In this document: positions 1 to 12,399 of the stretch, piece after piece
Numbering within the stretch: position 1 is the first letter of the stretch
Layout of the letters: each line of letters opens with the position of its first letter
Assembly: GCA_946811695.1 (NCBI GenBank)
Contig: OX328124.1
Span: forward strand, 82,774,923-82,838,922
Origin: Gonocerus acuteangulatus
Taxonomy: Eukaryota; Arthropoda; Insecta; Hemiptera; Coreidae
Length of the DNA: 64,000 bases
Direction: 5' to 3'
Made by a program: the position numbers and the translations under genes
The notes under the pieces: model-generated
Told to the model about the DNA's origin: nothing
The model's input: only the letters and a program-made list of their open reading frames with translations
Databases searched by the model: none

Positions 1-162
1 TTCTCCTGGTGCCCCTATGTTAAAGTACCACCTGAAGGACTGACAAGAAGGGAAGCAGTCAATACAAGGTTTAATTACTCTTGTTCAGGTTCACCTGATG
101 CAAATTATCGCATAAATAGAAATGGTAATTACATTTCAAACAGACGTACATTTGTACCATAA
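1..162 (+). CDS. 3' terminal coding piece of an unrecognised gene
   Basis: Frame 1 is open from the first base to a TAA at 160-162, giving 53 residues ending RRTFVP. The piece is rich in Asn, Arg and Tyr, and its composition looks coding compared with the very AT-rich sequence that follows. No start is visible, so it is the last exon, or part of it, of a gene extending left of the window. I do not recognise the family and see no domain motif. Whether base 1 lies inside an exon cannot be decided from this window. Confidence 0.45.
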   Translation, partial: FSWCPYVKVPPEGLTRREAVNTRFNYSCSGSPDANYRINRNGNYISNRRTFVP

Positions 163-2343
163 GTGATTATCACATTTATTACTCGTTACTATTATTTTAA
201 TGTTTTCCTTGATCATTCACCACCCTCAATGTACTTCTTTTTCTCTTCTTCTTAAATAGTCATTAGTTCAAATTTTTTTTCTGATTTTTCAAAATGCCTT
301 CTTTTATTGCTTCCATTCTAGAAGTATTAATGTCACTGCCTCTCAAATCTCAAGTCTTCATGGGGACAATCCTGTAATAGTTATATCATTAATTTTTTTA
401 TTCTTTTTTAACTTAATTCACTTTATTATTGTAAATACTTAACAATATGAATATATTATCTATAAATTCAAATGTTCTTTAGTAATTTAATACTGGGGTA
501 CTTGAGATATTATAGAATTTTTATAAAAAATTCTCTTTTCATAAATTTAGTTTTTACTAAAAAACAAAGTACAAAATCTCTTTGGCATTTGTTGTTGCGA
601 CATTTTTTGTTGTTTTTTTTCCCTAGCCCATTTTTAATATAAGTATATACATTTTTTAATGAAAACATTATAGTTCTTAATACTAACAATTATTTTTATA
701 ATTTAGCTAAGCTATTTTAACCTTCTTTAATGAAGGTGGATAACTTTTTTCGGAACATTTTTTTTTTTTTACAGCTACTCAGAGAGGGGGGCCACGTAAG
801 TTGGGTGTTGGTATGCAATCTGGCAGGGGTATGGAGTCTCGTTTAAAAAATAGAAAATCCGTCCATTGGCCTACCCGTTAGATGCATTAACATTTTTTTA
901 ATAGTAGGTACCTTAGTCCTACAATTTAGTTACGCCAATATCACACTCCTTCCTCAAGTTTCTATTTGAAGTTCTATAATTCTCCTTACTTACCTTATGC
1001 TACCTAACTTTGGCAATTATTTTCTCTTTCCATAAATTTCACATTATTATTATTTTACAGCATGTTAAATTGTAAAAATATCATTTAGTTTTCCTTTTTT
1101 TGCACTTCCAGGCTTGGTTTTGTAAGCACCAGATTGCAAGAGTGATTAGTTTAGAATGATTTGTTTTCTACATTATACGACCATTTTACTGCTTGTGTTT
1201 TTATGGAGTCGTCAAAGTGAAAAGCTTTAATTTTCATCACAGCAGTAGTGTTTCAATTGATACTGGCAGAAATTCAACATAATTTACTCTGCTTCTGCAA
1301 TTTAGTAGGCATTTTCTATACTTTCTTGTCACTCTCAATATGTTTGTAATAGTGTTTTTGTTTTTTTTAATATAAGAAATAATCAGGTCAACTATTCAGT
1401 ATCATCAAGTCAATCTTTAACTTATAACTGCACAAATTTTTACAATAACTTATGCTTCTTAGTAGGCATTTTCTATATTTTCCTGCAATCTAAGGATATA
1501 ATAAAACTGTAATGGATCCATGTCTGTACATGGAAGATATAGAAGAAAAAATATTATTGGGGGCCTTTATCAACACAATAATACCCAAAACAATGATTGT
1601 TAAAACTTTTCTCTGTGCCTTTGTGCACACTAATCTCAGAAATGGCGTATCCGATTTAGATGTGTTTTTTAATGATAAATTGTGGTAAGCTTCACTTAAC
1701 ATTTAGTGTTTGTTTCATGTCCATCGGTTCATAAATAAAAATGTTATACCAATACAAAGAATCACATCGAACATTTGATAAACTATCTATATCTATCTAT
1801 TCCTTCTTCTATATCTTCAAACTAAAATTCTACTATTCCATGCCGATGAAGTCGCGGGCACAGATAGTCCTGAATATGTTTGAAGTTTTTTTTTTTAAAT
1901 GCAATAAATGGTCAGGGCAACGATTCAACAACATCAATTCAATCTTAAACATCAACTTACACAAACGTGTACAACAAATTATGCGCCCATAAAAAAGAAA
2001 AGGAATTTAAACCTGTATCTAAATAAATGGTGCTCATGAACTCAGCAGTTGATGCAACTTAGAATATTAATAAATTGATGTGGATTCCTCGACTTACAAA
2101 AGACAAAAACTTTCACACAATGCCATGTTAACAGATTATCCAGAGATAAATGGCTAGCTATTTTCTTTGACACAGTTGTGCCCTAACATACTTCGTTACA
2201 GTGAATACCAATAGTCTTCTATTTGATATGGATTCCCTATGACTTCAAAAGTCCAACTTGCAGTACCTGTACCATCATAACAAAGTCTCATTAAACTTAT
2301 GGGTGCCCATGACCTACTGTCATTGAATGCACATTTCAAATCG

Positions 2344-2395
<52 letters not shown>

Positions 2396-2480
2396 TATCA
2401 AGGGTGTGATTTAAAAATATTAGAATAGTAATATAAATATTTTTGTCTCTAATATTAAGAGCCTATTGCTATTTTTTTCA
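163..2480. other. AT-rich non-coding stretch
   Basis: I see no convincing gene here. Short frames at 1490-1702 and 1741-1992 lack coding composition. A poly-A run of about 50 bases lies at 2344-2393. Confidence 0.6.
2344..2393. repeat. poly-A tract
   Basis: About 50 uninterrupted A residues. It could be the tail of a retroposed sequence, but no target duplication was found beside it. Confidence 0.8.
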
Positions 2481-3170
2481 TTATATTGAACTCATTTTAC
2501 TATTAACTAAATTTAGAAACTTGCTTGAATGAAGGTGAAAGACTTTGTAGACGTTTTAGGCTCTTCTGGACGTATATGTAATAGTGATAACCCTTTTGAA
2601 AAAAAAGTTGCCAACAATTTGACAAACTTATCGGTGAAAGGAATAAATAGCCTCTAATTTGGACGGTCATTCTTGCATCTATTTTCTCCAAGTTTTCTTC
2701 TTTGTGCCAAGAGACTTCATATGACGTTTATTCTAGGTTGTTCCTAGGGCTTCCATTATTGTCTTTGCCATCTTCTTATCCTTAAATGGTAAATAAAATG
2801 TGGCAAGTCCCGGAACAATATTTCAAGCCTTTACATCATCTTGTGTAAAAGAGATGAGTTCGGCTTCTTTTGTAGGGGTTACTTCATTCAAAACTCTAAA
2901 ACCCCACTCTGTTCCTCCAATAATTTCATTCTAAATTCCTGAAGCAAAGTTATAGCCGTCAAATGGCTTAAAACGGCAAAGGGAATATTCTTTAAACTTG
3001 AATTCGCCATCGTTACACAAAATAATCCTAAACCGAATAGATCCTGCACATGTGTCCAATAGGTTATATCCGCACTAAGACTGAATCCGGTTCTCCTGCT
3101 AAAACATATTTCGTGCATAGTACCTTCAAGGGGCCAATAATCTTTAAGTGCTGGGAAAATACAAGAGTAC
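2480..3170 (-). pseudogene. coding-like remnant, unrecognised
   Basis: Read on the - strand, about 85 open residues from near 3160 to 2888 include YWTHVQDLFGLGLF and end LEEQSGVLEF. At that point another frame takes over with EVTPTKEAELISFTQDD, a stop, then FYLPFKDKKMAKTIMEAL. A third open block follows at 2691-2503. Coding-like composition passing between frames suggests an old gene copy broken by frameshifts and stops. I do not recognise the parent, and chance open frames remain possible. Confidence 0.3.
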
Positions 3171-3287
3171 AAGTTACAATGAATAATTATCTTTTTTTCT
3201 TTTTTTTTAATACTATTAGATTTTTTGTATTTTCTTTTTAAAAGTAGTAAATAATGTAATAGGACTCCACTCCTCTTAATACTAAAA

Positions 3288-3292
<5 letters not shown>

Positions 3293-3368
<76 letters not shown>
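3293..3368. repeat. (TA)n microsatellite
   Basis: About 76 bases of alternating TA, able to form a cruciform. Confidence 0.95.
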
Positions 3369-3370
<2 letters not shown>

Positions 3371-3805
3371 CAATAATATAATATAATAAAGAAAAATGTT
3401 ACACATTGAAAAATACACATTGTGGCATAAAAGTTTATAATTTGGCAGAAAGTTAAAATAAAATACACATTATGAATTTGGGAATATTATTACAATTTGA
3501 ATAATTACTGGTTTCAGAATAACATATTTTTAAGAGATTAATTTACAAATTTCATGGTCCTATAGGTCCACTTTCAATTTTGCAAAATACAGATTTGTAA
3601 TCTATGTGGCGAAATTCGACATGGTCTTTATGAATTTTTCATAATCAGCTAGAGATTGGAATTTAATTATTAGTGGAGAGATAATATTACATCAATGGAT
3701 AGTGGGAGTCAGAATAAATTGTCCGAATATTCTCAACATTAAAGGTAATAATAAGTACTATTCTTTTAGAACAACGCTTCACATTTGATGATGTGGACTC
3801 AATAG
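3369..3805. other. non-coding stretch
   Basis: AT-rich. I see no gene, RNA or repeat here. Confidence 0.5.
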
Positions 3806-4105
3806 ACAAATGACAGAAAACAGGCCTTCGAAAGGATGACTTCGTATAAAGAACATCTTCCTCAGGTGCGATTGCTTCAAATTTTTCCTCTTGATGATTT
3901 CGGACAATACGAGCATGAAAACATAGCTGTTGAAACTGCTATGTAAAATCATGAGCTCCTTGTGATCTAAAATAAGACCAAAATTTATGTGAAATGATTG
4001 TCATAAATTAATTTGGAATTTATTTTCTGTGGTCACCAAATCAAGACATTGGTCGAACACCTTTATTGAACAAATTTCTCAACTGAATGTTTTGGAATTG
4101 TAGGT
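3806..4105 (+). pseudogene. coding-like remnant with a block shared with 6700-6830
   Basis: A + strand frame runs from 3806 through ATG 3836 to TAA 3944-3946 and includes the peptide LLQIFPLDDFGQYEHE. A second block at about 4005-4105 encodes LEFIFCGHQI and is broken by TGA. That second block and the AT-rich sequence after it match 6695-6915 closely, so this is a partial duplicate of the remnant there. The parent gene is not recognised. Confidence 0.3.
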
Positions 4106-6185
4106 AGGTAATTTCCACATATTATACAGTAAAACGTGTAGTAATAAAGACTGCTAAATATCTTTTTAAATATTGTTCTTAGTAGTATTATAACTAGTAT
4201 TTAATTTGCACTTTGAGGTAAAATTAATTATTTATTTGGTAGAAACCCACCTTTACAAATTCTAAGTAGTTTCTTGTGCCAGGTTAGATCGATATTTCAA
4301 GAATTAATTTTCTTTGACAAAAAAAATATATAATTTAATATTGCTCTACTAATAATTAGCCCTGAAGTTGATGTTCCGTTAGTAAAAATATTGGTAATCC
4401 TCCTGATGTATTTTGTTTGTCAGGACCTCTGGTTGTGTTCCTAGATGGTTCAGTTTTACAACCTTGGTTAATGCTCCATTTCTGAAGGAAAACAAGTAAT
4501 GTTTAAAAGTTACTTTAGTTTATAAAAGGAAATTATGGGTAAACATTTCAGAAAAAAGGGTTCCTGAAGAGCTGAATTATATCATGATAGTAGAAACTCT
4601 CTCTGATATTTTACCTATCGGGTTCAAAACATGCTTCCAAGTCGAACATTGCGTTTATCTTTTGCCAAGTTCAATTACCACTTCCTCAATTAGTATTTGA
4701 TGAAAGAAATGTTCAAAATTTACTTTTTTTAAAATAGATAAATGTGGAGAAGACTACAGAACATATTATGCTTTAGTTTAAAGCAGGTTAGAGAAGTAAA
4801 GGCATATTTTCTTGTTTGTTCCAGGTGTAACTTGTATCCCATTTCCTTACACTCTTATATAGTATCAGAGTACAGGCTTTAATCTTCATCTGTCATCATA
4901 CTTATTACTAACTTTTACCTCCAAAGAGTTGGCACTTACCATGAGCTAATATCAACATTATTCTATTAAAAATATAAAATAAAATAGCTTATTTAAAAAA
5001 ACTATGAAATCAGCTCAAAAGAATTCAGTATTCGCTGAAACTTCAATTCACAAAAAAAAAAAAAAAAAAAATGTTGGTTACCGTGTTTAACATTCAATAA
5101 GTGTCACGTACCATAATATATATGTATATATATATATATATATATAAATCTCACATAGGTTCATTTAAAACATATGAAATCAGTTTCAAAAATGACGCCT
5201 GTTGAACACCCTTTGACAGCCGTCATTTGTAGCGGAATTGCTTCCAGGTTGCGGCTGGTGACGATTGTTGACAGGTATTTTTTACTAGTGAAAAACATAA
5301 AAATATGTAAAATTCGTGACAGAACATACTTAAAAATAAATAAAAATTTTTTACAAATAATATTTTTAACCTTTAGGTACTGAGGTGTGGGAGATTATAG
5401 GGTACAGTCCGTATGTGATTGTGAAAGACAATATATCAAACAGATTTCAGACCTGTGATGTGACCTGTGGTCCATGTTAACATAAACAAAGAAAGGGATA
5501 TAATTATTTAAAAAGGTTTTCTGTCGTAACAGAAGAAGTCGGTTGTCATTGAAAAATAGAAAATTCCAGTGGCGGGCCGGGCAGCAGGTTTGAAGAAAAC
5601 CCCTTTATAATGGCTACAAACAAGTAAGGAGTTGTTTCAATTTGGCGAGACAAGAACCCTTCAACGCCCGCCATTTGGTAGCAGGCGCTACTGTCGAACA
5701 CCCTTCGACAGCCACCATCAAGGTGTTATCAAGTTTTACTTTTTAGCAGCGCCTCCCTAACTGCTTTAATTGAAGGCAACACAGCTAGGTTATGGGACAT
5801 CACAGCAGGCACATTTTAACCAGTCTTTGCCTGCCGCATACTGACAGTGCTATAAACAGTGTAGCTAAAATTATTTTCCTATAAATAAAATAATTTTGAT
5901 GTAGTTTAAATAGAAATTTGATTACCCGTAGAGTATTCTTAAATATAATCGAATTAGATTGTACAAGATTTCAATTTCCCTGTTTATTGGCAAGTTTTCT
6001 GGATATATAATTATTCCTTAGAAAATTACTATTTTGGCACTGTTGTACTATCCACCATAATACCCTCCCATTTAATCGTTGATTCCAGTCAATCTGAATT
6101 CCAATTGATTTTATTGCATGATTTCATTATTCAGTGATGGTTCTTATAATAAAATATAGTATGTTACAAATTTTCTTTGTAGAGC
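4106..6185. other. mostly non-coding; short TA tract and a GC-richer patch
   Basis: A short TA tract lies at about 5117-5145 and a poly-A run at about 5052-5071. A GC-richer patch at 5550-5870 has a phrase around 5690 (GAACACCCTTCGACAGCC) that recurs with changes near 5197 and 7600. I see no supported gene. Confidence 0.4.
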
Positions 6186-6200
6186 ACAATTTCTGTAACT

Positions 6201-6811
6201 ATGGCTTCACCGTATGTACATTTTAGGTCAGTAGATTTGAGTCAAAAGGACCATATTTCTATTCTAGAAGATTATATTACAGAATAAATTTGAATTCCAT
6301 CAAATGGCATAATTAAAATTCTAACTCAGTGGTTAGATCAACAGACTATGGCAGAGGAAATCCTTATTTATTTAATTTAAATTTTTGCGTCCAATAATTA
6401 TTAACTAAGAATTTTAGGCCGTGTTATCTATAGGTTACCATCCTTTTCTAGCCAGGATAGGGCTGATGCCTTTTCTTTTTTGTAAGCCACTATGCCATAG
6501 TGGGAATCGAACCCACGACCCTTGGCACGGAGTGTTAAGTGCTCATGCCTTAATTCTCACGGCCACCGGGCCTCCAGGAAATCCTTAGATATTCTGGTCA
6601 AATTCTGTTCAAAGCCTTAGATATTCTGGACAAATACACGATGGGTGGACTTGCTGAAATTGCTCCCAATTACACAACCACAGGGAACGAAATGATTGAC
6701 AGAAATTATTTGGAATTTATTTTCTGCGGTCACCAAATCAATATAATGGTAGAACACATTATGCTGGAGCAGGCAACATTAGAGAAAGGATTAAACAACT
6801 TTCTCATCTGA
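6201..6811 (+). pseudogene. decayed gene of unknown family, split by a SINE
   Basis: From ATG 6201 a coding-like frame begins MASPYVHF, meets two close stops (TAA and TGA near 6285-6292), and continues in the same frame up to the SINE target duplication at 6355-6366. If the SINE (6367-6575) and one copy of its 12-bp duplication are ignored, the frame continues without a shift to TGA 6809-6811. Its blocks include FKALDILDKYTMGGLAEIAP and LEFIFCGHQI. The frame was therefore still joined when the SINE landed, or only recently broken. No family is recognised, and an unannotated intron around the stops is possible. Confidence 0.4.
6367..6575 (-). mobile_element. tRNA-derived SINE, copy 1
   Basis: The - strand reads a tRNA-like head with an intact B-box (GGTTCGATTCC inside GGGTTCGATTCCC), then a body containing CCTATCCTGGCTAGAAAAGG and GGTAACCTATAGATAAC, then an A/T-rich tail. 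It is flanked by a perfect 12-bp target duplication AGGAAATCCTTA (6355-6366 and 6576-6587). Close copies lie at 34193-34387 and 41023-41226. It is inserted in a decayed coding region. Confidence 0.85.
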
Positions 6812-6815
6812 ATTT

Positions 6816-9178
6816 TGAAACTGTAGGTTTGTAATTTCACATATTCGACACTAAAACATGTAGGCTTCAAGACTATCAAATACCTCCATAAATCATTTTC
6901 CCAGAAGTAGTCCTATAATTAATTTAGACTTTTTTTTCTGAGACACTTCAGAAAAAAAAGAAAAAATAGTTCCATGCAATATTTGGGTATGAGTGGAGAT
7001 AACAGCTTTGCATAAAGTATAGACATTGTAATTTTGATACAGTGTGTTTGGGGTTACTTCTGATTATCCATTATTAATAAAGAAATATTTTTTAAGAAAT
7101 TGGGAATGAAAAAGTCTAAAATGTCCATGTTATTTTATGGTAAAACTTTTTCGGGGACTTAGCCCCGTTTTCAATGCCCAGGGATTGGATATTATCTAAT
7201 CGAGCCTTGCTCCTAGACTACAAAGCCAATAAGGCTGGTCAAATGGATTCTATGAGCAAGCTCGGTTTGATGAGGATCGGACAAGGATGTATATGCATCA
7301 AAAATGGTGCATAGTCCACAACTATTAAAGTAACTGTGAACATTTTGGACCTTTTTGTTTCTAATTGTGGACTTAACACTGTCTTATATTTTTACATTTG
7401 ATGTATTTTTTTTTTTTTTCTGCTCCTACGAAAAGCACAAAAAGGAATGAACTACAATTTTTCTCAGTATTTGCATGTCTCTGTAAATTTTGCTTCATTT
7501 AATTTATTTATTCTTTTCGTCAAAAGCCAAAGAGTATTATATGAAAGGGACTGTTTTCAAAAGTTCTAATTATACCTTCTGAGTTTCAGGAACTTTACAC
7601 CGAACACCCCTGGGCAGCTCCTGTGATACAGAGGTGATGACGATTGGTGATAACTACAACTACACTAGTTTCAGAAGGAAGAGATGGAGCGCAGGCGATC
7701 ACTCCTGACACGACCCGCGAAGGCGAGCAAATACAAGCCAAACTTGGATATAGCCTGTAATATTTGCCAAATAATGTTAAATATTTATTTTTATCAGAAT
7801 CGGGGGAATATTTATATAAAGGTATTTTACAAATTACAAGAAGTGATCAAATGAAACTTAGAGGAGACCAAACAATTTTAGCTTTCTGTATAATAATAAC
7901 CATATATATTTTCTGAATTTAAAATATAATCAGATAAATATTGTTTCATAATTAATTGATTGATATCACTTATACACATTAAATATAATTATAGTCAATA
8001 AGAATGAATTAATCTGAATTGAACGGTCACTTCTGTTAAATCAACAACTTGGGCATGGAAGTGATGTTATGAATCATATAGGCTAAGTTCACTTTTAATA
8101 AAGACTACTGTTAAATTATTATGAGATGAATATGAAATCATTACATATTACGTTGTATGTAAGAAATGTACAATACTTATGATATTCCAAAAATGTTCAT
8201 AAAAAATTATTATGTCCATGGTATAATATAAACTTTATTGTAAATATGCATAGCTCTCAAAGTTCACATATCAAGTAATTTTTTTGGGTAATTTCCCCAC
8301 TATTGTATATGAATGTAATTAAGATATTTTCGTACAAGGAAATGTTAATGTAAATTTTCATGATACCTTTTTTCTTATAAGATTTTTTTTTCTTTTGTAT
8401 TTGAAATAAAAAAAATATTTAAATTGTTTTAATAGGTTCTTTTAAAATAGTCAAAGAATACAATTTTATATAAAAAATATTCCTTGATTTACTTTAAAAA
8501 GTTTGTATATTATTTTTGTTAAACTTTTGACTGCAAATCTACCTGTAAAAAAAGAATGTTAGCTCTTTTAGTAGATCTGTGTTTCAAACTTTCGAAATTG
8601 TAGTGATTCGTAAATAAGATTTTAGTACTGTTCCTCCATAGTCATAAATACACTATGTATTGATCAAATTGCATTTGCCATTATCTATTAATAACATAAG
8701 TACTTAGAAATAAACACAAAATTGAAAATCAATTTATAGCATTTTATCTATTGTAAATACTTATAAATATACAATATGTGAATGAATATATAAATGTGTA
8801 TTACTCATGAAGTTATGTGTATTATATAATTATACATGAATGTTTATATGTACTATCTAATTTATTCTTCTGTTTAGTTTATTTTTAAAAATGTAAATAA
8901 GTTTATACATATAATCAAATTATTAGACGAATAATTTACTATAAGTTGGACACTTAAACTTCAAAGAAAAAGAAAGAAAACGGGAAAATAAGCGCTTCAA
9001 ACAGTTTTAAATGTATTGAAATCTTTCTTTTCTTCACTCTAAACTACATAAATATATCTAAAAATGCAACCAAATATCCAACTATCCTTTATTTTGTAAT
9101 AAATAAAATTTCTCTTTGAAATTAAACTCAGTTTTTTTTGTTTATTGTTTATCTGTGTAATTGTTTTGAGTCTTGTCC
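6816..9178. other. AT-rich non-coding stretch
   Basis: It includes the 3' flank of the duplicated block (to about 6915) and a GC-richer patch at 7590-7740. No gene or RNA is supported. Confidence 0.5.
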
Positions 9179-9210
9179 AATCATTTAGAGCATCGTGGAT
9201 CTAAATGATT
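9179..9210. other. perfect hairpin
   Basis: Arms AATCATTTAGA (9179-9189) and TCTAAATGATT (9200-9210) are exact inverted repeats of 11 bp around a 10-base loop, just left of the minisatellite. Confidence 0.8.
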
Positions 9211-9228
9211 TAGAAGAGCAGCAATGTG

Positions 9229-9343
9229 ATTCTATAGGTGTGCTGCAAACAAAAGAACCAAGTAGTGCACATGTGGGGGAAGGCCTAGCTCCCCTCCAGC
9301 CATGCTCCTTCTTGTTCTTTTGTTTGCAATCACACTATAGAAC
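9229..9343. repeat. inverted repeat whose right arm is the start of the minisatellite
   Basis: Roughly 30-bp arms at 9229-9258 and 9314-9343 share GCAAACAAAAGAAC and the TTCTATAG core in inverted orientation. The right arm overlaps the first 85-bp unit. Confidence 0.65.
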
Positions 9344-11689
9344 CTAAGGCTGCATGACTATTACTATTCCTATACATTCATTGCCTAATTGAACCTTCAT
9401 TAAGGTGACTGCAATCACACTATAGAACCTAAGGCTGCATGACTATTACTATTCCTATACATTCATTGCCTAATTGAACCTTCATTAAGGTGACTGCAGT
9501 CACACTATAGAACCTAAGGCTGCTTGACTGTTACTATTCCTATACATTCATTGCCTAATTGAACCTTCATTAAGGTGACTGCAGTCACACTATAGAACCT
9601 AAGGCTGCTTGACTATTACTATTCCTATACATTCATTGCCTAATTGAACCTTCATTAAGGTGACTGCAATCACACTATAGAACCTAAGCCTGCTTGACTA
9701 TTACTATTCCTATACATTCATTGCCTAATTGAACCTTCATTAAGGTGACTGCAATCACACTATAGAACCTAAGCCTGCTTGACTATTACTATTCCTATAC
9801 ATTCATTTCCTAATTGAACCTTCATTAAGGTGACTGCAATCACACTATAGAACCTAAAGCTGCTTGACTATTACTATTCCTATACATTCATTGCCTAATT
9901 GAACCTTCATTAAGGTGACTGCAATCTCACTATAGAACCTAAGGCTGCTTGACTATTACTATTCCTATACATTCATTGCCTAATTGAACCTTCATTAAGG
10001 TGACTGCAATCACACTATAGAACCTAAGCCTGCTTGACTATTACTATTCCTATACATTCATTGCCTAATTGAACCTTCATTAAGGTGACTGCAATCACAC
10101 TATAGAACCTAAGGCTGCTTGACTATTACTATTCCTATACATTCATTGCCTAATTGAACCTTCATTAAGGTGACTGCAATCACACTATAGAACCTAAAGC
10201 TGCTTGACTATTACTATTCCTATACATTCATTGCCTAATTGAACCTTCATTAAGGTGACTGCAATCTCACTATAGAACCTAAGGCTGCTTGACTATTACT
10301 ATTCCTATACATTCATTGCCTAATTGAACCTTCATTAAGGTGACTGCAATCACACTATAGAACCTAAGGCTGCTTGACTATTACTATTCCTATACATTCA
10401 TTGCCTAATTGAACCTTCATTAAGGTGACTGCAATCTCACTATAGAACCTAAGCCTGCTTGACTATTACTATAAAACCTAAGGCTGCTTGACTATTACTA
10501 GTCACACTATAGAACCTAAGGCTGCTTGGCTATTACTATTCCTATACATTCATTGCCTAATTGAACCTTCATTAAGGTGACTGCAGTCACACTATAGAAC
10601 CTAAGGCTGCTTGACTATTACTATTCCTATACATTCATTGCCTAATTGAACCTTCATTAAGGTGACTGCAATCACACTATAGAACCTAAGGCTGCTTGAC
10701 TATTACTATTCCTATACATTCATTGCCTAATTGAACCTTCATTAAGGTGACTGCAGTCACACTATAGAACCTAAGGCTGCTTGACTATTACTATTCCTAT
10801 ACATTCATTGCCTAATTGAACCTTCATTAAGGTGACTGCAGTCACACCATAGAACCTAAAGCTGCTTGACTATTACTATTCCTATACATTCATTGCCTAA
10901 TTGAACCTTCATTAAGGTGACTGCAGTCACACTATAGAACCTAAGGCTGCTTGACTATTACTATTCCTATACATTCATTGCCTAATTGAACCTTCATTAA
11001 GGTGACTGCAGTCACACCATAGAACCTAAAGCTGCTTGACTATTACTATTCCTATACATTCATTGCCTAATTGAACCTTCATTAAGGTGACTGCAGTCAC
11101 ACTATAGAACCTAAGGCTGCTTGACTATTACTATTCCTATACATTCATTGCCTAATTGAACCTTCATTAAGGTGACTGCAATCACACTATAGAACCTAAG
11201 GCTGCTTGACTATTACTATTCCTATACATTCATTGCCTAATTGAACCTTCATTAAGGTGACTGCAATCACACTATAGAACCTAAGGCTGCTTGACTATTA
11301 CTATTCCTATACATTCATTGCCTAATTGAACCTTCATTAAGGTGACTGCAGTCATACTATAGAACCTAAGGCTGCTTGACTATTACTATTCCTATACATT
11401 CATTGCCTAATTGAACCTTCATTAAGGTGACTGCAATCACACTATAGAACCTAAGGCTGCTTGACTATTACTATTCCTATACATTCATTGCCTAATTGAA
11501 CCTTCATTAAGGTGACTGCAATCACACTATAGAACCTAAGGCTGCTTGACTATTACTATTCCTATACATTCATTGCCTAATTGAACCTTCATTAAGGTGA
11601 CTGCAGTCACACTATAGAACCTAAGGCTGCTTGACTATTACTATTCCTATACATTCATTGCCTAATTGAACCTTCATTAAGGTGACTGC
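9327..11689. repeat. 85-bp minisatellite, about 28 units
   Basis: Unit starts at 9327, 9412 and 9497 are spaced exactly 85 bp, and the array continues to about 11689 with one scrambled, shortened patch near 10460-10510. Each unit contains ACTATAGAACCTAAG, TATTCCTATACATTCATTG and CCTTCATTAAGG. Units differ at a few diagnostic positions: CAGTCAC, CAATCAC or CAATCTC, and AAGGC, AAGCC or AAAGC. Where the junction reads TGACTGCAGTCA it is a perfect 12-bp palindrome. Alternating pairs of variants recur, which suggests amplification in multi-unit blocks. No coding capacity is seen. Confidence 0.97.
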
Positions 11690-12023
11690 AATTACAATTG
11701 CATGTATTTCCAACTGGGTATGCGATGCAAGAGTTCTAGACATTTATGCAGTACACCCATATATACCTGTTCCAGCTCTTTCATTTTTAACCCTCCAACA
11801 CTCCTTTGGTTACGATAATGTTAAACTCTCATCCCTTCTTCTGCCTGCAAATGAGTCTTTTTCCTTAGCAAAAGCCGACCACAGACTAGCAGATACACTG
11901 CAGAATAGACAGGCAGAACTGATCGAATTTTTATCAGGCTTCAGTTCGCCTGAGAGGCTAGTTATTTCTGCCACAGACTATCAGGTGTACCTGACAGATA
12001 CACCTGTCAGGTGTACTTTATAG
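11682..12023 (+). other. open frame of uncertain status
   Basis: A 113-residue + strand frame starts inside the last minisatellite unit and ends TDTPVRCTL. I recognise no domain. It lies between the minisatellite and a LINE fragment, so it may be decayed transposon sequence or chance. Near its end, CCTGACAG and CTGTCAGG form an 8-bp hairpin around ATACAC. Confidence 0.2.
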
Positions 12024-12399
12024 TTTGTGGCTGGCCAAATATTTTTTTTCAATTTAGTTAATCTGTCAATGCCTCTTCTTACAATTGTTTTTAACCATCT
12101 ACACAACTTTCAATGATAAGTGAATTTATTTAGTTTTTCCTAATATTTAGAATTTCATTTCATCACTTCATTTACTTATGGTTAATCTAAAAATAGAGAA
12201 TCAATCGACCAAACATTTTTTATACCACATTTAACTTTTTATTTTTTTCTCTGCCTGTATCCGAGTCTGTTTGAAATCCCCCATAGCCTGCCATATTTTT
12301 TTCCCCCGCCCTCCCAAAAAATTTATTTTTTACCATGTAAATTGGTTCCGAATATAAAGCTCTATCAAACCGGCGCTTTTATTCCCGTATGCGATCATC

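Noticed and set aside
5174..5383. 69-residue + strand frame as a gene
   Set aside because: Lys/Ile/Asn-rich after the first 25 residues, with no family likeness and no splice signals. Its first part is a phrase repeated near 5697 and 7600.
6500..6572. tRNA gene on the - strand
   Set aside because: Only the B-box half is tRNA-like. It is the head of a SINE with target duplications, and no cloverleaf can be completed.
9327..11689. CRISPR-like array
   Set aside because: The whole 85-bp period is repeated with no unique spacers, and the genome is eukaryotic. It is a minisatellite.
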